NCBI GenBank assembly: GCA_016169945.1
Contig: JADLSH010000249.1
Coordinates: 3,682,001-3,746,000, forward strand
DNA: 64,000 nucleotides
DNA from: Trachythela sp. YZ-2020
Lineage: Eukaryota; Cnidaria; Anthozoa; Malacalcyonacea; Clavulariidae
Reading direction: 5' to 3'
The translations under genes were made by a program, and so were the position numbers. This document shows positions 22,481 to 36,900 of the stretch, one piece after another. Within the stretch, counting starts at the first letter, position 1; each line of letters starts with the position of its first letter. The notes beneath the pieces are model-generated. The model saw only the letters and a list, made by a program, of their open reading frames with translations. It had not been told where the DNA came from and did no database searches.

Positions 22481-24879
22481 GTGTAGGTTTAGGTCTACGA
22501 AACGCAAAGAGTGCTCGACAACATATAGTTAGAGCAAATTATAGATTTTCGCTTACCTCAAAACTTGTCTGCAACAGGCTGTTTCATCTGTAAAAGAATC
22601 ATCAGGCAGTTTACAAGTATCGAAAAGAAATGACCGCTTATATGCTTCCTGGCGGAGCGTGGGAGTGTGTGTGGGAGACAATGTGTGCATGCATGGCTTT
22701 GTTTGCGTTGTTTACGCGAAATTTGTTACGATGACGACATCGTGAAATTATTTCAGCTCTTTTGTTGAGTAAACAATCCTTGTTTTTTTCTTTCAAAATA
22801 CAAAATTTTTCTTCTAAACATAAATTGCATCGTTTTGATCCTCCCGTATACGAAATAGAATGTTTTAAAATTTGCCAATTAATACTGAAATCCTTATTGT
22901 TTTCTTTCAATGTCCAAATATATTTCGAAAGTTCCGTGTCATTTGCATGCTTTTTATGCTGAAAAGATTTAGTGTGGTTGGCCAATCGCTCTTTGAATGT
23001 GGTTGCAGTCATGCCAATGTAATTTTTGATCGTGTTTGTGTTGCTTACTGTGACTGTTGCTTTGTATACTATGTCCCTAGTCATGCATTGTTTTTGAAGC
23101 GGGCAAATGGTGTTTTCTCTACAACTGCAATTGGTAGTGTCCCTCTCCTGCTGCTTGTTATTTCTAGATATGCGTGCATTGTGTTTAGTGATTACTGACT
23201 TAATATTGTTCATGCAGCTATAACTTACTTTAACTGTATTTCTGTTAAAAATTTTATGTAGCTTGTGGTGCGGTGGAAAATGTTTGTCAATTAGACTAAG
23301 GAAATTACGTCCTATGTTTGTGCTAACACTCTTGCTAAATGGTGGGTTGAACCAAATGATGTTGCGTTGTCTATTCCTGCGTTGTTTTTGCGGCGTGTGC
23401 TGAGTGTAGCTAAGTTCATGATTAAAGTTGCTATGCCTAAGTGCGTTCTGATATATGGGTGCAGATTCCTGAAAAGTTTGCTCATCTGATGAAAGAAGTG
23501 CGATGCGCTTGTTAATTGATGCAGGTAGTTGCCTTGTGATGCTCGGTGGGTGATTAGAGTGCATATTTATGTATAGTGGATCGTCATTGGGCTTCCTATA
23601 GGGCCTATATTTTCCATTGTTAAGGTCGAAAGTTACATCTAAAAAGTTTACTATACGTAAATTTGATTCGGCGGTAATTTTTAGGTCAAACTGCTCGAAA
23701 ATTTTGTGGAGGTCTTTCCTTGTTTTGTCTGCTAAACGTGCTGATTTACTTTTTATAATAGCCAAACCGTCATCTCTATATAGGCCGATGCTTTCTTTGC
23801 CAAATTTTTTACTCAGGTGGTTTAAAATGAAAAGGCCTACTAACTCGCAAATTTCCGCGCCGTCGAAACTGCCCATGGTAACGTCAAACAAACTCTTGCT
23901 ATCTTTTTTTATCCATGAAATTCCGGTATTGAAAAGGAGAGATTTTCTAGCGTGTTTTATTATTGAAATATCGTTTTCAGGTATAGTAGCCAAATTTGAG
24001 GCCCAACATAAAGCTTGGTCCAATAGTTTTTCAGAAATGGATGGATAGAAATCGACAATGTCAAACGAAATAAAACTGTGCCATTTAGCAAGAGTGTTAG
24101 CACAAACATAGGACGTAATTTCCTTAGTCTAATTGACAAACATTTTCCACCGCACCACAAGCTACATAAAATTTTTAACAGAAATACAGTTAAAGTAAGT
24201 TATAGCTGCATGAACAATATTAAGTCAGTAATCACTAAACACAATGCACGCATATCTAGAAATAACAAGCCGCAGGAGAGGGACACTACCAATTCCAGTT
24301 GTAGAGAAAACACCATTTGCCCGCTTCAAAAACAATGCATGACTAGGGACATAGTATACAAAGCAACAGTCACAGTAAGCAACACAAACACGATCAAAAA
24401 TTACATTGGCATGACTGCAACCACATTCAAAGAGCGATTGGCCAACCACACTAAATCTTTTCAGCATAAAAAGCATGCAAATGACACGGAACTTTCGAAA
24501 TATATTTGGACATTGAAAGAAAACAATAAGGATTTCAGTATTAATTGACAAATTTTAAAACATTCTATTTCGTATACGGGAGGATCAAAACGATGCAATT
24601 TATGTTTAGAAGAAAAAATTTGTATTTTGAAAGAAAAAAACAAGGATTGTTTACTCAACAAAAGAGCTGAAATAATTTCACGATGTCGTCATCGTAACAA
24701 ATTTCGCGTAAACAACGCAAACAAAGCCATGCATGCACACATTGTCTCCCACACACACACTCCCACGCTCCGGCAGGAAGCATATAAGCGGTCATTTCTT
24801 TTCGATACTTGTAAACTGCCTGATGATTCTTTTACAGATGAAATAGCCTGTTGCAGACAAGTTTTGAGGTAAGCGAAAA

Positions 24880-24925
<46 letters not shown>

Positions 24926-27900
24926 TATCTCAAAATATTTCTATCGCTACTTAAAGTTTCATGCCTCTTGCAAGGCAATCATCAGGCGACAAAAATTCAG
25001 TTCGTTATAAAATGGCGTGTTCGATCGTTTGCTGACGCGCATTAACATTGGTCGCGCGCGCGTTCAAATTTCCACGCCCAAAATTTCTCGCGATGCCGAC
25101 ATTTAGCGAAGATTTCCGATCTCTTATTCAGTTGGTTTTGTCTATCGGCATTCATTAAACATAGTTTTTCCTCAACACATAGATTGCAACGTTTCCTACC
25201 AGATGAATATGCGGGTGCGCGCTTTAAGATGGACCAGGATATAGTAAAATCCTTTTTGCTCCTCTTCAGTTTCCACACATACTTTGATAACTCCGTTTCC
25301 TTTTCATATCTTTCGTTTTTAAAATATTTCTTATGGTTGCCATATCTCTCCTTAAACGAATTTGACGTCATTCCAATATATTCCTTCGTTGTTCTGTCAT
25401 CCAGGGATGTTACTTCACTCTAAAAAAAGGTGTGTTAAATTAACACACCTTTTCTGTCCAAATTTTAACACACCTTTAGGTGTGTTTTGTAACACACCAT
25501 AAGGTGTGTTAAACACACCTTAAGGTGTGTTTTGATACACACCTAAGGTGTGTTAAACACACCATAGGGTGTGTTAAACACACCTTGAGGTGTGTTTAGT
25601 TACACACCAAAAGATGTGTTAAACACACCATAAGGTGTGTTAGAAAACACACCTAAAGGTGTGTTTTCGGCTTGTCCAAATTTTAACACACCTAAAGGTG
25701 TGTTTTGGAAGCAGTAATGTAGCAGCTTGAATAAGATTGTTTCCTATTGGCCTAAGCACTAATTGGGTAGCGAAGGTAGCGGACCAATAAGAATCAAGGG
25801 ATTCAGTATCGAGGAATTACATCATTCAATTTGCCTGTTCGCAGGCTAGTTCTTAAATTCAAACATGGCGCAAATATTTTGAAATGTCAAAATATATTGA
25901 CAAAACGTCGTTAATTCATATAAAACCGTGGAAATACGAAGGTTTTCAATACGACTAGAACGAATGCTTTAAAATGTGTGGCCAATTTCAAATGTAGTTG
26001 TTCTATTTCTGAAGGAGAAACTAAACAGTTAAACCGTCAAACTGTCGAAGATTAAGCCGTCAAGGTATATAAGAAAGGTATGTAAGAAATACTACAACAT
26101 ATTAAAAATAAAACATTGTGTAATTGTAAATAGCATCTTGTTTATATACATAGGTTTTCAATACTAAAGTCAACTGGACTACCATGAATACTAGCTAACA
26201 CTGTGACCAATTCCACATTTAGTGGTTATATTTGTTTACTTATTTTGATTACTGAAGAGCGAGCATTGTTTGTAAACATGAGAAAGTTTGAATTTTACGA
26301 TGAAAACTATGCATCAAATCAACAGCATCTTTATGTTCTATACTATTTTGAACATAGCAAACTTGACCTGACCTGCTGAAATATATCAATAACATTTGAG
26401 TCAGGAGCCAAGGTAAGAACTAGCAAGTAGCATATTGTCCTAAAACCTATAGAGTTTAAATTTTGTTACTCATAACTATCCTATATATATAAATATATAT
26501 TTGTCACTCATTTGAATGGGTCTGCCAACGTTTGACCAATACGTACGCCGTGCGCGCGATTAAATGTCTTGCGTATTCCACTGTTGTCGTGAGGAATGCG
26601 TCTCGCTGAATATTTATATCGAGTCTGTTCAAGCGTTTGGGTGAAATCGAAATATAATAAAGTAGGAGCTATAGGATCATCTTAAAATATTGCAAGACGT
26701 AGGGAGAACTAAGCTCTTCGGTATTCTTGTAAAAATTTGACCCGTTTACAGTGTAATTATTATCAAGAATATGTGACGGCTGACCCTTGAATTCTAATAG
26801 ATAGAGCTCCGCGTTATTGCGCGTTTATGTCTCAATGATATTCTACACTGATATCTAGTTTCTCCTTAGTTTCCCACAAATACAAACAAATAACCACATA
26901 TGGTACGTTCGCTCAAACTAGTGTAGTCTGTAGAGTATATATAGATGTTTTAGAGTGATGCGCCGTACAATCTTCAAGTGTTTAAGGCGCAATGTTTGTT
27001 GTTGGAAATATAATATCCCTCATATTACTTGTCGTCAGGAATGCGTCTTGCTGAATACTTATATCGTGTCTGTTCAAGCGTTTGGGTCAAATCGAAGTAT
27101 AATAATCAGGAGCTATAGGATCGTCTTAAAATATTGCAAGACGTAGGGAGAACTAAGCTCTTCGGTTTTCTTGTAAAAACTTGACCCGTTTACAGTGTAA
27201 TAATTATCAAGAATATGTGACAGCTGACCCTTGAACTCTAATAAATAGAGCTCGTTATTGCGCGTTTATGTCTGAATTATATTCAACAGTGATTTCTAGT
27301 TTCTCTTTAGCTTCCCACAAATACAAATAAATACCCATGTACGGTTCGCTCAAACTATTGTAGAGTATAGATGTTTTAGAGCGATGCGCTTGTTGTTGGA
27401 AATATAACACCCTCGTATAGACTGAAGTATGTCGAATATTTTACATAATGCGTGACGAATATGGGCATGATTTGTACGTTTCTAGTTCGTATTGCACTTG
27501 CATTTATCGTACGCACCTCAAAATGCGCAAGTATTCTAAGATGCACACAAGAAATTTGCGTAATAAAGTACAACCAGATGTTAAATCGGCTCGTAAAAAG
27601 TATTATATTAATTCAGTTGGAAAGTGAAAAATTCTAATCCTACCAGATGGTGGAAGGAGGTTAACTCATTGGGTGGCCTCAAATCGAAAGAGTCCTGGGT
27701 CATATAACGATTTTCTTGTGGGACTAACGTCGCATTTTGAACCTCTGCCGAGGCATACTATTGTCCAGGAATTTGAAGTTTCTGATAGTTTACTTGCCCA
27801 TACAGGCAAGTTTATTCAGAGTTGAAACATCTAAAGACCACTAAGTCCCCTGGCCCTGATATGATTCCTAATAAAATTCTTAAGAATTTTGCCTTCGAAT

Positions 27901-30900
27901 TCGCTCCGGTCATTACTGATATGTATAATGCGTCAATGAGTCAGGGAGTGTTTCCCGACCTGCTAAAGCGTGCCTTTGTAGTTCCTATAGATCGTTTTCA
28001 CTGACGTCACGGCTTTTTTCCAGCTTATTTTAGTGTAATATTTTCTATGTTTTGCATAGAGCAGGCAAAAATATACCTAGAGCCAAAATTTGGGAGCGAT
28101 AGCGTTTTTGGTGGCTGAACTGTGGGGAAATTAAAATGTCAAATGTTTGCTTGATTAGTAGCGATTAGTACGGGGACGCCATGTTGGTGTACCACTTCGG
28201 TACACCAACATGGCGGCCAAAATACTCGAAGAAAGCCGAATTTTAATCACAATGGTTAGATTTATACACAAAATGACTTAGATATCACATTTAAAGCTTA
28301 ACCAAGCCTAAGACGTCGAATTGTGTGAAAGAAATAGCTTTCCGCGACCTTTGAAAATGCGCTGACGTCAGCATTGCCAAAATTCAAAACTCTATAACTC
28401 TAGAAGGAATGGTCGTATCAACCTAACCTTTTCGACAAAAACTCACAACAACGATCTGCAAAACATATATAACGACCAGCTTTATAGGATTTATAATTTA
28501 GATTTTAGAATTTTGATGACGTCACGTGAAAACCATCTATACCTAAGGTGTCACCTCCCTCAACTATCGAAGATGACTTAAGACCGATATCTTTAACAGC
28601 TCAGATATCAAAAGTGATGGAAAGTTTTGTTTTAAATTCTCTCACGTCTGAAGTAGCTCATAAATTAGATCCGAAGTCAACAACCCAAGCTCTTGTGTAT
28701 CTTCTCCATTTGATCCTTTCTGCGCTAGACCATGGTCAATGTTCTGTTAGAATATTTTTTGCAGATTTTAAGAAGGGCTTTGATTTCGTTGACCACAATG
28801 TCATCATCGACGAACTTCAAAAGCTTCAAGTTAATCCAGCAATAATAAGATGGATAGGATCCTTTCTTTCCTGTCGCGAACAGTGCGTTAGAATTGGTTC
28901 TTCGATTTCATCATGGAATCGGGTCAACGGTGGTCTACCCCAAGGAACTAAGCTCGGGCCCTTTCTGTTTGCGATTCTGGTAAATTCCCTTTTAAAGGAC
29001 TGGAATGCGCGAATTAAGTTTGTCGACGACACGTCTGCCTTGGAGGTCATCCTCCGTTGCTCTCCCAGTCTTATGCCCATTCTGGTGAATGAAGTTTCCT
29101 AGTTCGCGTCAGTTACAGTAGACTTTCTCAAAGTCCCTCGTCTTTAGAATCGTCTTTAATGAAACTTAATTGCAAGAAATGTAAGGAAATGACTATATCC
29201 TTCCTTCAATATCATCTTTCACATGATAGTCCAATCTATATTGACGGCGTTTTGGTGCAGTCTGTGTCTTCATGTAAACTGCTCGGAATGATGCTAAGGA
29301 ATGATCTTTCTTTGTCCGACCACGTTGATTAAGTCATCAAAAAATCGAATTCCAGACTTTACGCTTTGCGTCAGTTAAAAAGGGCTGGTTTGAGTGTCAA
29401 AAATCTTGTTATTATATATTCAACCTTTATTAGGTCCCGTATAGAGTACGCTTCTCCAGCATGGTCAGCGTTGACGATAAATCAATCCGATCTCATTGAA
29501 TCCATCCAGAAGAGAGCGCTTCATATTATTATTCCCGATATGTCATACTCTGATGCATTGAACCATACAGGACTACAAACGTTATGTATGCGCAGACAAA
29601 GTTCGTGCGAGTTTTTCATTAATAAACTAAAGCTAGAGAGTGCTCCAATTAATCCTCTGAAAGACGTAATTGCAAACCAGACCAATGTACATACTCATAA
29701 TTACGACTTAAGATTTGAGCCCAATAATATGCGAAGAACAAATACAGAACGATTTAAAAATTTTATAACTGTAAAATACAATAATTAGTGTACATTTTGT
29801 AAATTCTACCATGTAATTCAGTTTATACTTCAATTTGGTTATAATAAACCGATTATTATTATTATTATTAATAATAATAACTCGCAATACCTGTATTTAA
29901 TTCCCCCCCCCCCCACCCTCCATACGTCGATAAAACAACTGATATCCCCCAAGAAATTATGAGTTTTGAGGTAGTCCCATAGAGTTTCAAACGTCTAAAA
30001 GTCAAAAAGGGCCCCGGTAAACGACAAAATGACTTGCCAATTTTTCTGTTATCGAACGCTAGATCGCTTCTTCAGAAAATGGATGATCTCGATGTTTTAA
30101 TTAATAACAATAACGTTCATATTGCTTTTATCACTGAAACGTGGTTGTCTGACCAAATAGATGACGCTGCTGTTGCGATTAATGGATATAAAGTGGTTCG
30201 ACGAGACAGAAAATTAAGAATCGGTGGTGGTGTCTGCGCTTTTGTCAAATCTAATATACCTTTTAAGATTTTAGACGATCTACTGGATGATTCTTTTGAA
30301 ACCTTGTGGCTGTACGTCAGACCGTATAAGTTGCCTCGTGGGTTTTCCTGTATTATTGTGTGTATAATTTACCATTCACCATCCAATGACTCAAATGCGT
30401 TACTCAGTCATTTAACTGCTATGTTGGACTTAGCTCTCTCACAATACCCCCATGCTGGAATTTTATTTGTAGGCGATTTTAATAAATGCCGTACTTCCAG
30501 TTTATGCCGACGTTTTAATCTCAAACAAATCGTTAAACATCCTACTAGAGGCCGGTAACGCAATCCTTGATTTGGTTCTAACTAACCTAGCAGAATTATA
30601 TTACATGCCTCGAGTTATCTCACCGCTTGGCCTGAGTGACCATAACTCTATTTTGTGTAGCCCCGTGCAATCTAACTTGAAGAATGATACCAGAAAGGTG
30701 AAAATGAGAAAAGGAAATACAACTGCCAAAAATGCTCTAGGTAAATGGCTGTCAAACGTCAACTGGAGTACCTTATACCATGCTGATCCATGTGAACAAA
30801 AACTTGAAATTTTCCACAGTATAATAGAATCAGGATTGGATTTTTTCCTTCCAAGTAAAATGGTTAAAATGCATAATCACGATAAACCATGGATAACTGC

Positions 30901-33900
30901 TAAATTCAAAGACCTAATTAGAGACAGACAAAAAGCTTTTAATCAAGGCAATGAGGCTTCTTATAAACAGTTACGTAACTTAGTTAACAGGGAAACAAAA
31001 AGGCTAAAATCTACTTTCCTCAAAATAAAAGTTGAACAGCTTAAGTCTAAACCTAATGTGAAGAGATGGTGGGACTCAATTAAAAAGACATTACAACGTG
31101 TTTTATTGGCAATCAAACTTTTACTGGCAAACAATTGGCTGATAAAATAAATGACATGTTCTCATCAGTCTCCCAGGATTTTTCTCCACTTCTGCCTGTT
31201 CCAGAAATTGATTACGGAATATTTCCTGATTACATTATAAGTGAGGATGAGGTCTATAACATGTTATCGTCCTTGAGCAATTCAAAGTCTCCTGGCCCAG
31301 ATGACATTCCTGCCTGGGTACTAAAACTTTATGCTTCTTTTTTTCTGGCCCTGTGGCGTCTATTTTCAACGCCTCTTTTCGACAAGCATGTGTACCGTCT
31401 AGATGGAAGTGTGCCGATGTTGTTCCCATTCCGAAAACACAGCCCGTTAAAGATATCAAAGTCGATCTGCGTCCAATCTCGTTAACTCAATCTTTGTCTA
31501 AAGGCTGTGAACATTTCGTAGTTAACTGGGTTATTGCGTGTATACGTGATAAAATAGACATACGACAATTTGGTTCCCTATCAAACTCATCCACCACTCA
31601 TGCATTGGTTAGTTTGATTCCCCACCTGCTGAAAGAAACTGATGGAACTCAAAAAACAGTGAGAGTTTTTTTATTAGATTTTTCCAATGCCTTTGATCGC
31701 ATTGATCACAACATTTCGCTCCAGAAATTGTCCGATATAGGTGTTACTCCGATACTAGTAAACTGGATAAGGAACTTCTTGACAAATAGGAAACAACGTG
31801 TTAGATTGAAACGAGATACTTCTGAGTGGCGACCAGTCAATGGAGGTGTCCCTCAAGGAACTGTATTAGGCCCTCTCCTTTTTCTAGTAATGGTAAATGA
31901 CCTATTAATAAACTATACGGATAAATGGAAATACGTGAATGATTCTACTGCCACTGAAAGTATTGCAAGCGATTGTAAAAGTAATTTACAAAAATTGGTG
32001 GATGAAGTGGAAACATGGACTACCCAGAATAACATGAAACTTAACGTTTCGAAGTGTAAGGAGTTAATCATCCAATTTACGAGGGACGAGCGTTTTTTTC
32101 CACCACTTACTATTGGAGGAACTCCTATTAAAGTTGTTAATTCCGCTCGAGTTTTGGGAGTTACTATTCAAGATGATCTGCGATGGAATGAACATATTCA
32201 TAATATTCTTAAGAAAGCAGGGAAACGACTTTATATGCTAAGACTACTAAAGCGTGCCGACGCAGATACAGATACGATGTTAACAGTATATATTACGATA
32301 ATTCGACCAGTATTGGAATATGCAGCACAAGTTTGGCACTACAACATTCCTGTTTTCCTGAGCGATGAAATTGAAGTTTTACAGAAGCGGGCTTTCAGCA
32401 TTATTTTACCTTTCTTAACGTATAACGAGGCTTTAAGGAAATTAGATATTACTAGCTTGAAAGATAGACGTGAAAAATTGTGTCATAAGTTTTTTAATGA
32501 TAATCACGATAATGTCAAACTTTCTGAATGTTTACCTAATGGAATTTTAACTAACTATGAATTAAGACATAATGGCCTTTACAAAAACTATTTTTGTAAG
32601 ACGGAACGTTTTAGGAACTCATTCTTTCCTTTCTTTATCTTAAATCAATGACTTGTAAATATGATATAATTAACCTATAGTAGTAGGCTACTTTTTAATG
32701 TAGTATCATGTAGTTTTGTTTAATTATTGTATGCAACTTCTGATGCAATTTAACCGTTCTTGGTTATAATATCAGTTTTTATCAAAATTCAAATTAAATT
32801 ATTACCTTCGCTACGTTCGCTACCCTTGCTACGTTCACTACCTTCACTACCATCGCTACCCTCGCTACCTTAACTACCCTCGCTACCCTTGCTACGTTCA
32901 CTACGTTTGCTACCTTCACTACCATCGCCACCTTCGCTACCTTCACTCCTTTCATTACCCTAACTCTCCACTACCCACAAGCCCTTCATTACCCTCACTC
33001 CTCCACTACCCTCAGTCCCTTCTCTACCCTCACTCACTTGGCAATGGCTACCCTCGCTCCCTTGGCAACCTTTGTCGCTAGATTTTTGATTAAGTAGTCT
33101 ATTAATAATTAACTTGCCCATTGACCAACCACAGCAGACCTTATTGGAGCTGCTACACTACCCTTTGGAAGAAGGTGTGTTTTCTAACACACCAAGGTGT
33201 GTTTTCTAACACACCAAGGTGTGTTTTCTAACACATCAAGGTGTGTTTTGAAACACACCAAGGTGTGTTTTGATACACAGCTAAAGCTGTGCTAGACAAC
33301 ACATGTATTGACCCTGTACTCTATTACACACCTTTCCTAAAACACAACTTAGAACACACAAATTGAATCGGGCTTAAGAACATACAAAACAATGCACACA
33401 TCGAAAATGGTTGACATCTTAATTCTATGTTTCAATGATTGCAAGATGGTTGAAACACATAATTCAAATGTTATACCCATTCCCAGATTGTGTAGTGCTT
33501 TGTATTTTCAAAGTTACTCTGTGGAAACCATGATTTTTGAATCTAGTTTCACCATTATATAAGAAAGCATAATACTACAATAATTGTTAAATAATTTATT
33601 AAGACTATAAAGTAATGTTAAGACTATTAAATAATGTACAGACTATTTTGTAGGATTACAGTTAGCTTAATTCATAACAGAATAGTTCTACAGTTCGTTT
33701 TCAGCTATTGACATGCTACTGTTTAGTTCAGTCATTAATGCTGAGTACTTTGTACCTTTGTATGCATTATCGCTTGATCGCAACACAATTTCCTGAAGAA
33801 AGGATAAGGCCACAACCATACCATCTGGGTAGGAAACGTTGAAAACGTACGGTAGTGCGCGGATATGACATCTATCAGAGCGTTGATCACATCAGTACCA

Positions 33901-36900
33901 GGGCATTCAACAAACACTTGGTTCTCCCCAATAATCATTAACTGGTCTACATCCTCCGGGCACCCAGTGCACAGTACACGAAACTGGACCATTTTATCCT
34001 GGACTATACTCTCAATTGCTGACGAGGGCTATGGAAAAAAATATTGTGAGTGTCAATGTAGATATTGGTGTAAAAGACAACTACTCAACTAGAATACGAT
34101 TACACATCCAACATAGAATATGAGGTCTGAGCACTTGCACAACATTAAATATCTCGCAGTAAATAGCACAAGTTTGCCAAACATCAAATGTCCTGCAGAA
34201 AGCAAGCTAGATTATATACTTTGTCTCAGTGGTGAAGCTAGACATTAGCAACTAGCCATGCTATGCAATTATTGAAACCTTTATTTGAGTTATTATAAGG
34301 AGAGTGGGATACTCGGCAGTTGACTGTTCTGTAAAACTACCTGAAGACTGGTGGACTGCCTGGACATTATGTCATGCTATAAGCTAGCTTGGATTAAGCA
34401 AAACATCTGGCCACAATAGAATCTTAGGAGAATAAAAATTAATACACTATTTTAAAATGCATTGGACATTAATCGGTTAACCTTGAATTATCTCGATCGT
34501 GTGGTGCCAGTGTGGGTAGAGTATAGCAAATATGGCAGTTGACTGTTGTGTAAAACTTCGTCTGGAAGTTAGTAGAAGCCCAGACAAAGGGCCTTTGCTT
34601 GAAACGTCGAACTTCTTATTGTATTTTTCAGGTAGTTTTACACATCTTCAGTCAACCGCCATAACCTTGAATTAGTTAACTACATACTGTATCAAATCTT
34701 TGCACCGCATAAAAATACAAAAATTCTAATTGTTATTTTTGTAAGTCCCTATTGCGACCAGAGGTTTTTCTCATCCAAGAGAGATAGCTTATGGTATTAC
34801 CTGTACATAATGTCTACCCAGTCTCCTACTCTCCCTTTGATTACTCAAATTGTCTGGAGTTAGAAAGAGCATTGTCAAAGCAAGCCATGGAAACTGTTCT
34901 TGCTATTCAAATAAACATGCATTAAAATACTAGGCTAAAGACAATGCATTTCTGAAGGTTTCAATAATTAAAGAATCAACAATTTGCATAGCACAACCAG
35001 TTGCTATCTCTAGCTTCATCACTGAGACAGAGTATATAATCTACCTTGTTGTGAGACAACCCACTGAATAAAACAGCCTGGTTTAGAACAGGTCGCTGCA
35101 TATTGATTGAAAAACTGCCTGGTATTAGACAGAGAATAATAGCGAATTAAGGCACATTGCGGTTTAATAGGTTAACCGTAAGTGAGGAGTTAATTAGAGT
35201 TAGAATACTATACTGATATTAATCTTCTCATAGTTTGTAGACATGTGATTGTCAAAAGACTGCAACCCTAAGTTTTCCCTGATCTGAATACCTTTTACAT
35301 TGTCACATTGGCCAATATCAAACACACATAACTTGCTGCAGTTCATTCAATCCTTGTATAATTTGTTTTGTCTCTTCCAGTAATATATCATTGTTCTAAT
35401 CTTTGAGTCCTGAGGACAAGGCGAACCATACAGAAATATACCTTGTTTAGCCAGCTCCAAATATACAATATCTGTCTCAAGAGAAGTAAACATATATATT
35501 AGGACAACCTGACAGCTTGACATTTATATAATACATATAATAGAGTATATATTGAATGCCAATAGACAGGTCTCATAATTATGTCTATTTAAGCCATGCA
35601 TATCCAACACTCTTTCTTTCCCTTAACAAGTAAAATCGTCTGGCATTTAGACAGAGTAAAATAGGAATGTAGGGCCACTAGGGTGAAATGAGCAAATTGT
35701 CTTAATGGGTTAAAAAGAGACATGGGCAAACAGTTCGGTTAACCCACCAACATCCAGCGGTCTGTGACGAGTACAATCATGTGGTGTTAAACATAGTAAA
35801 CTAACGTATGGGGAATTAGGGCACATCCTTAATGGTTAACCACTCAACATTGGTAACGGTCAGTTAACATATGTACAAAATTTATTACCTTTTCAATTTG
35901 TGCAGGAACATTATAGAATGCTGTAATATTAAGCAGTGGCAGACAGTAAGGGGGACTCATATAATCTAAAAATATAAGATGTATTTTAATTTGCAAGCAC
36001 ATTTCAAAAGGTAAATTTTGCTCACAGACACAAAAACATTAATTAATGAACCCTGGTACGCATACTATAAGAGTCGACTATTATTGGATTAAATTACAGT
36101 TATATCTAAAATCATAATCAATTTTAAGTATTTTGTAATAAGCAGTGGTAGACACTAGGGGGGCCAAGGGGGCAGTCGCCCCCTCCAATAATTTCTCAAA
36201 GCCTTTGAATGATAGCTGGTTAACTGTGTAACAAAGCTGTATCAATGAATTTACAACCACAAAAGCCTTGATAGGCTATAATTTAAGTAAATTTGCATGA
36301 AATTTAAGCGAAAATGGTTTTATTAGAATTGAGATTTGCAGCAACAAAAGGATGGTTATATGTTGGCAACCTAAGTTCGCACCCCCTATATTTCGCGAAG
36401 TGTCCGGCACTGGCAATAAGTTCCATATCCATATCCACACATTGCTTCTGTCTGGCCCCATTAGAATGTGGGAAGGAAGTACTAGTCGATACCACATAGT
36501 GTAGAGTGAGAAATAGATATGTTGTACCGCAGCCATTATTTCCCTTAGGAAATGCATGTATCAGTGGCTTCCCCAGGCTGGGGTCGACCGCCAGGACCCA
36601 TGGGGATTGGTCTTTTTACCCAGTCAAACCTTAGCAAATTCCCCTGGGTACAAGATACAGGTATTAAATACAACCCCCACCCTCAAGGGCAGTATCTTTT
36701 TTTCAATCTTATATCAAGTTACAGAGCCAGTTGCAAGCGGTATAAGCTCTCGTTTATTGACTGACTAATCAACACTAAAACATCAACAATGACTTGTGGA
36801 AAAATATAGGAAATGTATAATATGAATGGCCCTAGACCAATCCTATGAATTCATAATAAATTCAAAGCATCCAAGTCACATTTGGGAGTTTCTAAATCAA

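Larger units (their letters stand above)
22540..24080 (-). mobile_element. Penelope-like element, 5'-truncated
   Basis: The - strand carries RT and GIY-YIG parts of a Penelope-like element, with the characteristic YRDDG catalytic motif and YIGMT endonuclease motif. Copying stopped inside the RT at motif A (about 24066). It abuts a second, shorter copy on the + strand (24081-24884), so the outer 803 bases of each form a near-perfect inverted repeat. Tandem or inverted partial copies are a known trait of this family. Confidence 0.85.
27780..29875 (+). mobile_element. CR1/L2-like LINE 1, 5'-truncated, split by a MITE
   Basis: RT motifs start at [13 protein letters not shown] (27843). They resume after the MITE with [46 protein letters not shown] and [10 protein letters not shown] (catalytic DD intact), and end at about 29788. 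A (ATT)n tail at 29860-29875 is typical of this LINE group. The endonuclease half is missing. Frame breaks after 29102 and a stop near 29329 make it inactive. Confidence 0.85.
30024..32660 (+). mobile_element. CR1/L2-like LINE 2, near full-length ORF2
   Basis: An apurinic-type endonuclease (30034-30558, continuing to about 31100) is followed by a reverse transcriptase (31135-32651) on the + strand. At least three frameshifts occur (near 30550, 31100 and 31350). There is no clear 3' tail after 32651; the downstream AT-rich 140 bp may be its 3' UTR. Confidence 0.85.

Noticed and set aside
22259..22507. Small proteins on both strands
   Set aside because: They are (TA)n tracts read as Tyr-Ile repeats.
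24225..24551. Minus-strand 108-codon frame, also at 22872-23198 on the + strand
   Set aside because: Antisense shadow of the Penelope endonuclease, duplicated because the element is inverted.
25424..25706. CRISPR-like array
   Set aside because: Units alternate in orientation, spacers are 2-8 bp and the genome is eukaryotic; it is a palindromic repeat.
30572..31150. Independent host gene
   Set aside because: It continues the LINE endonuclease (SDH motif) after a frameshift and runs into the RT.
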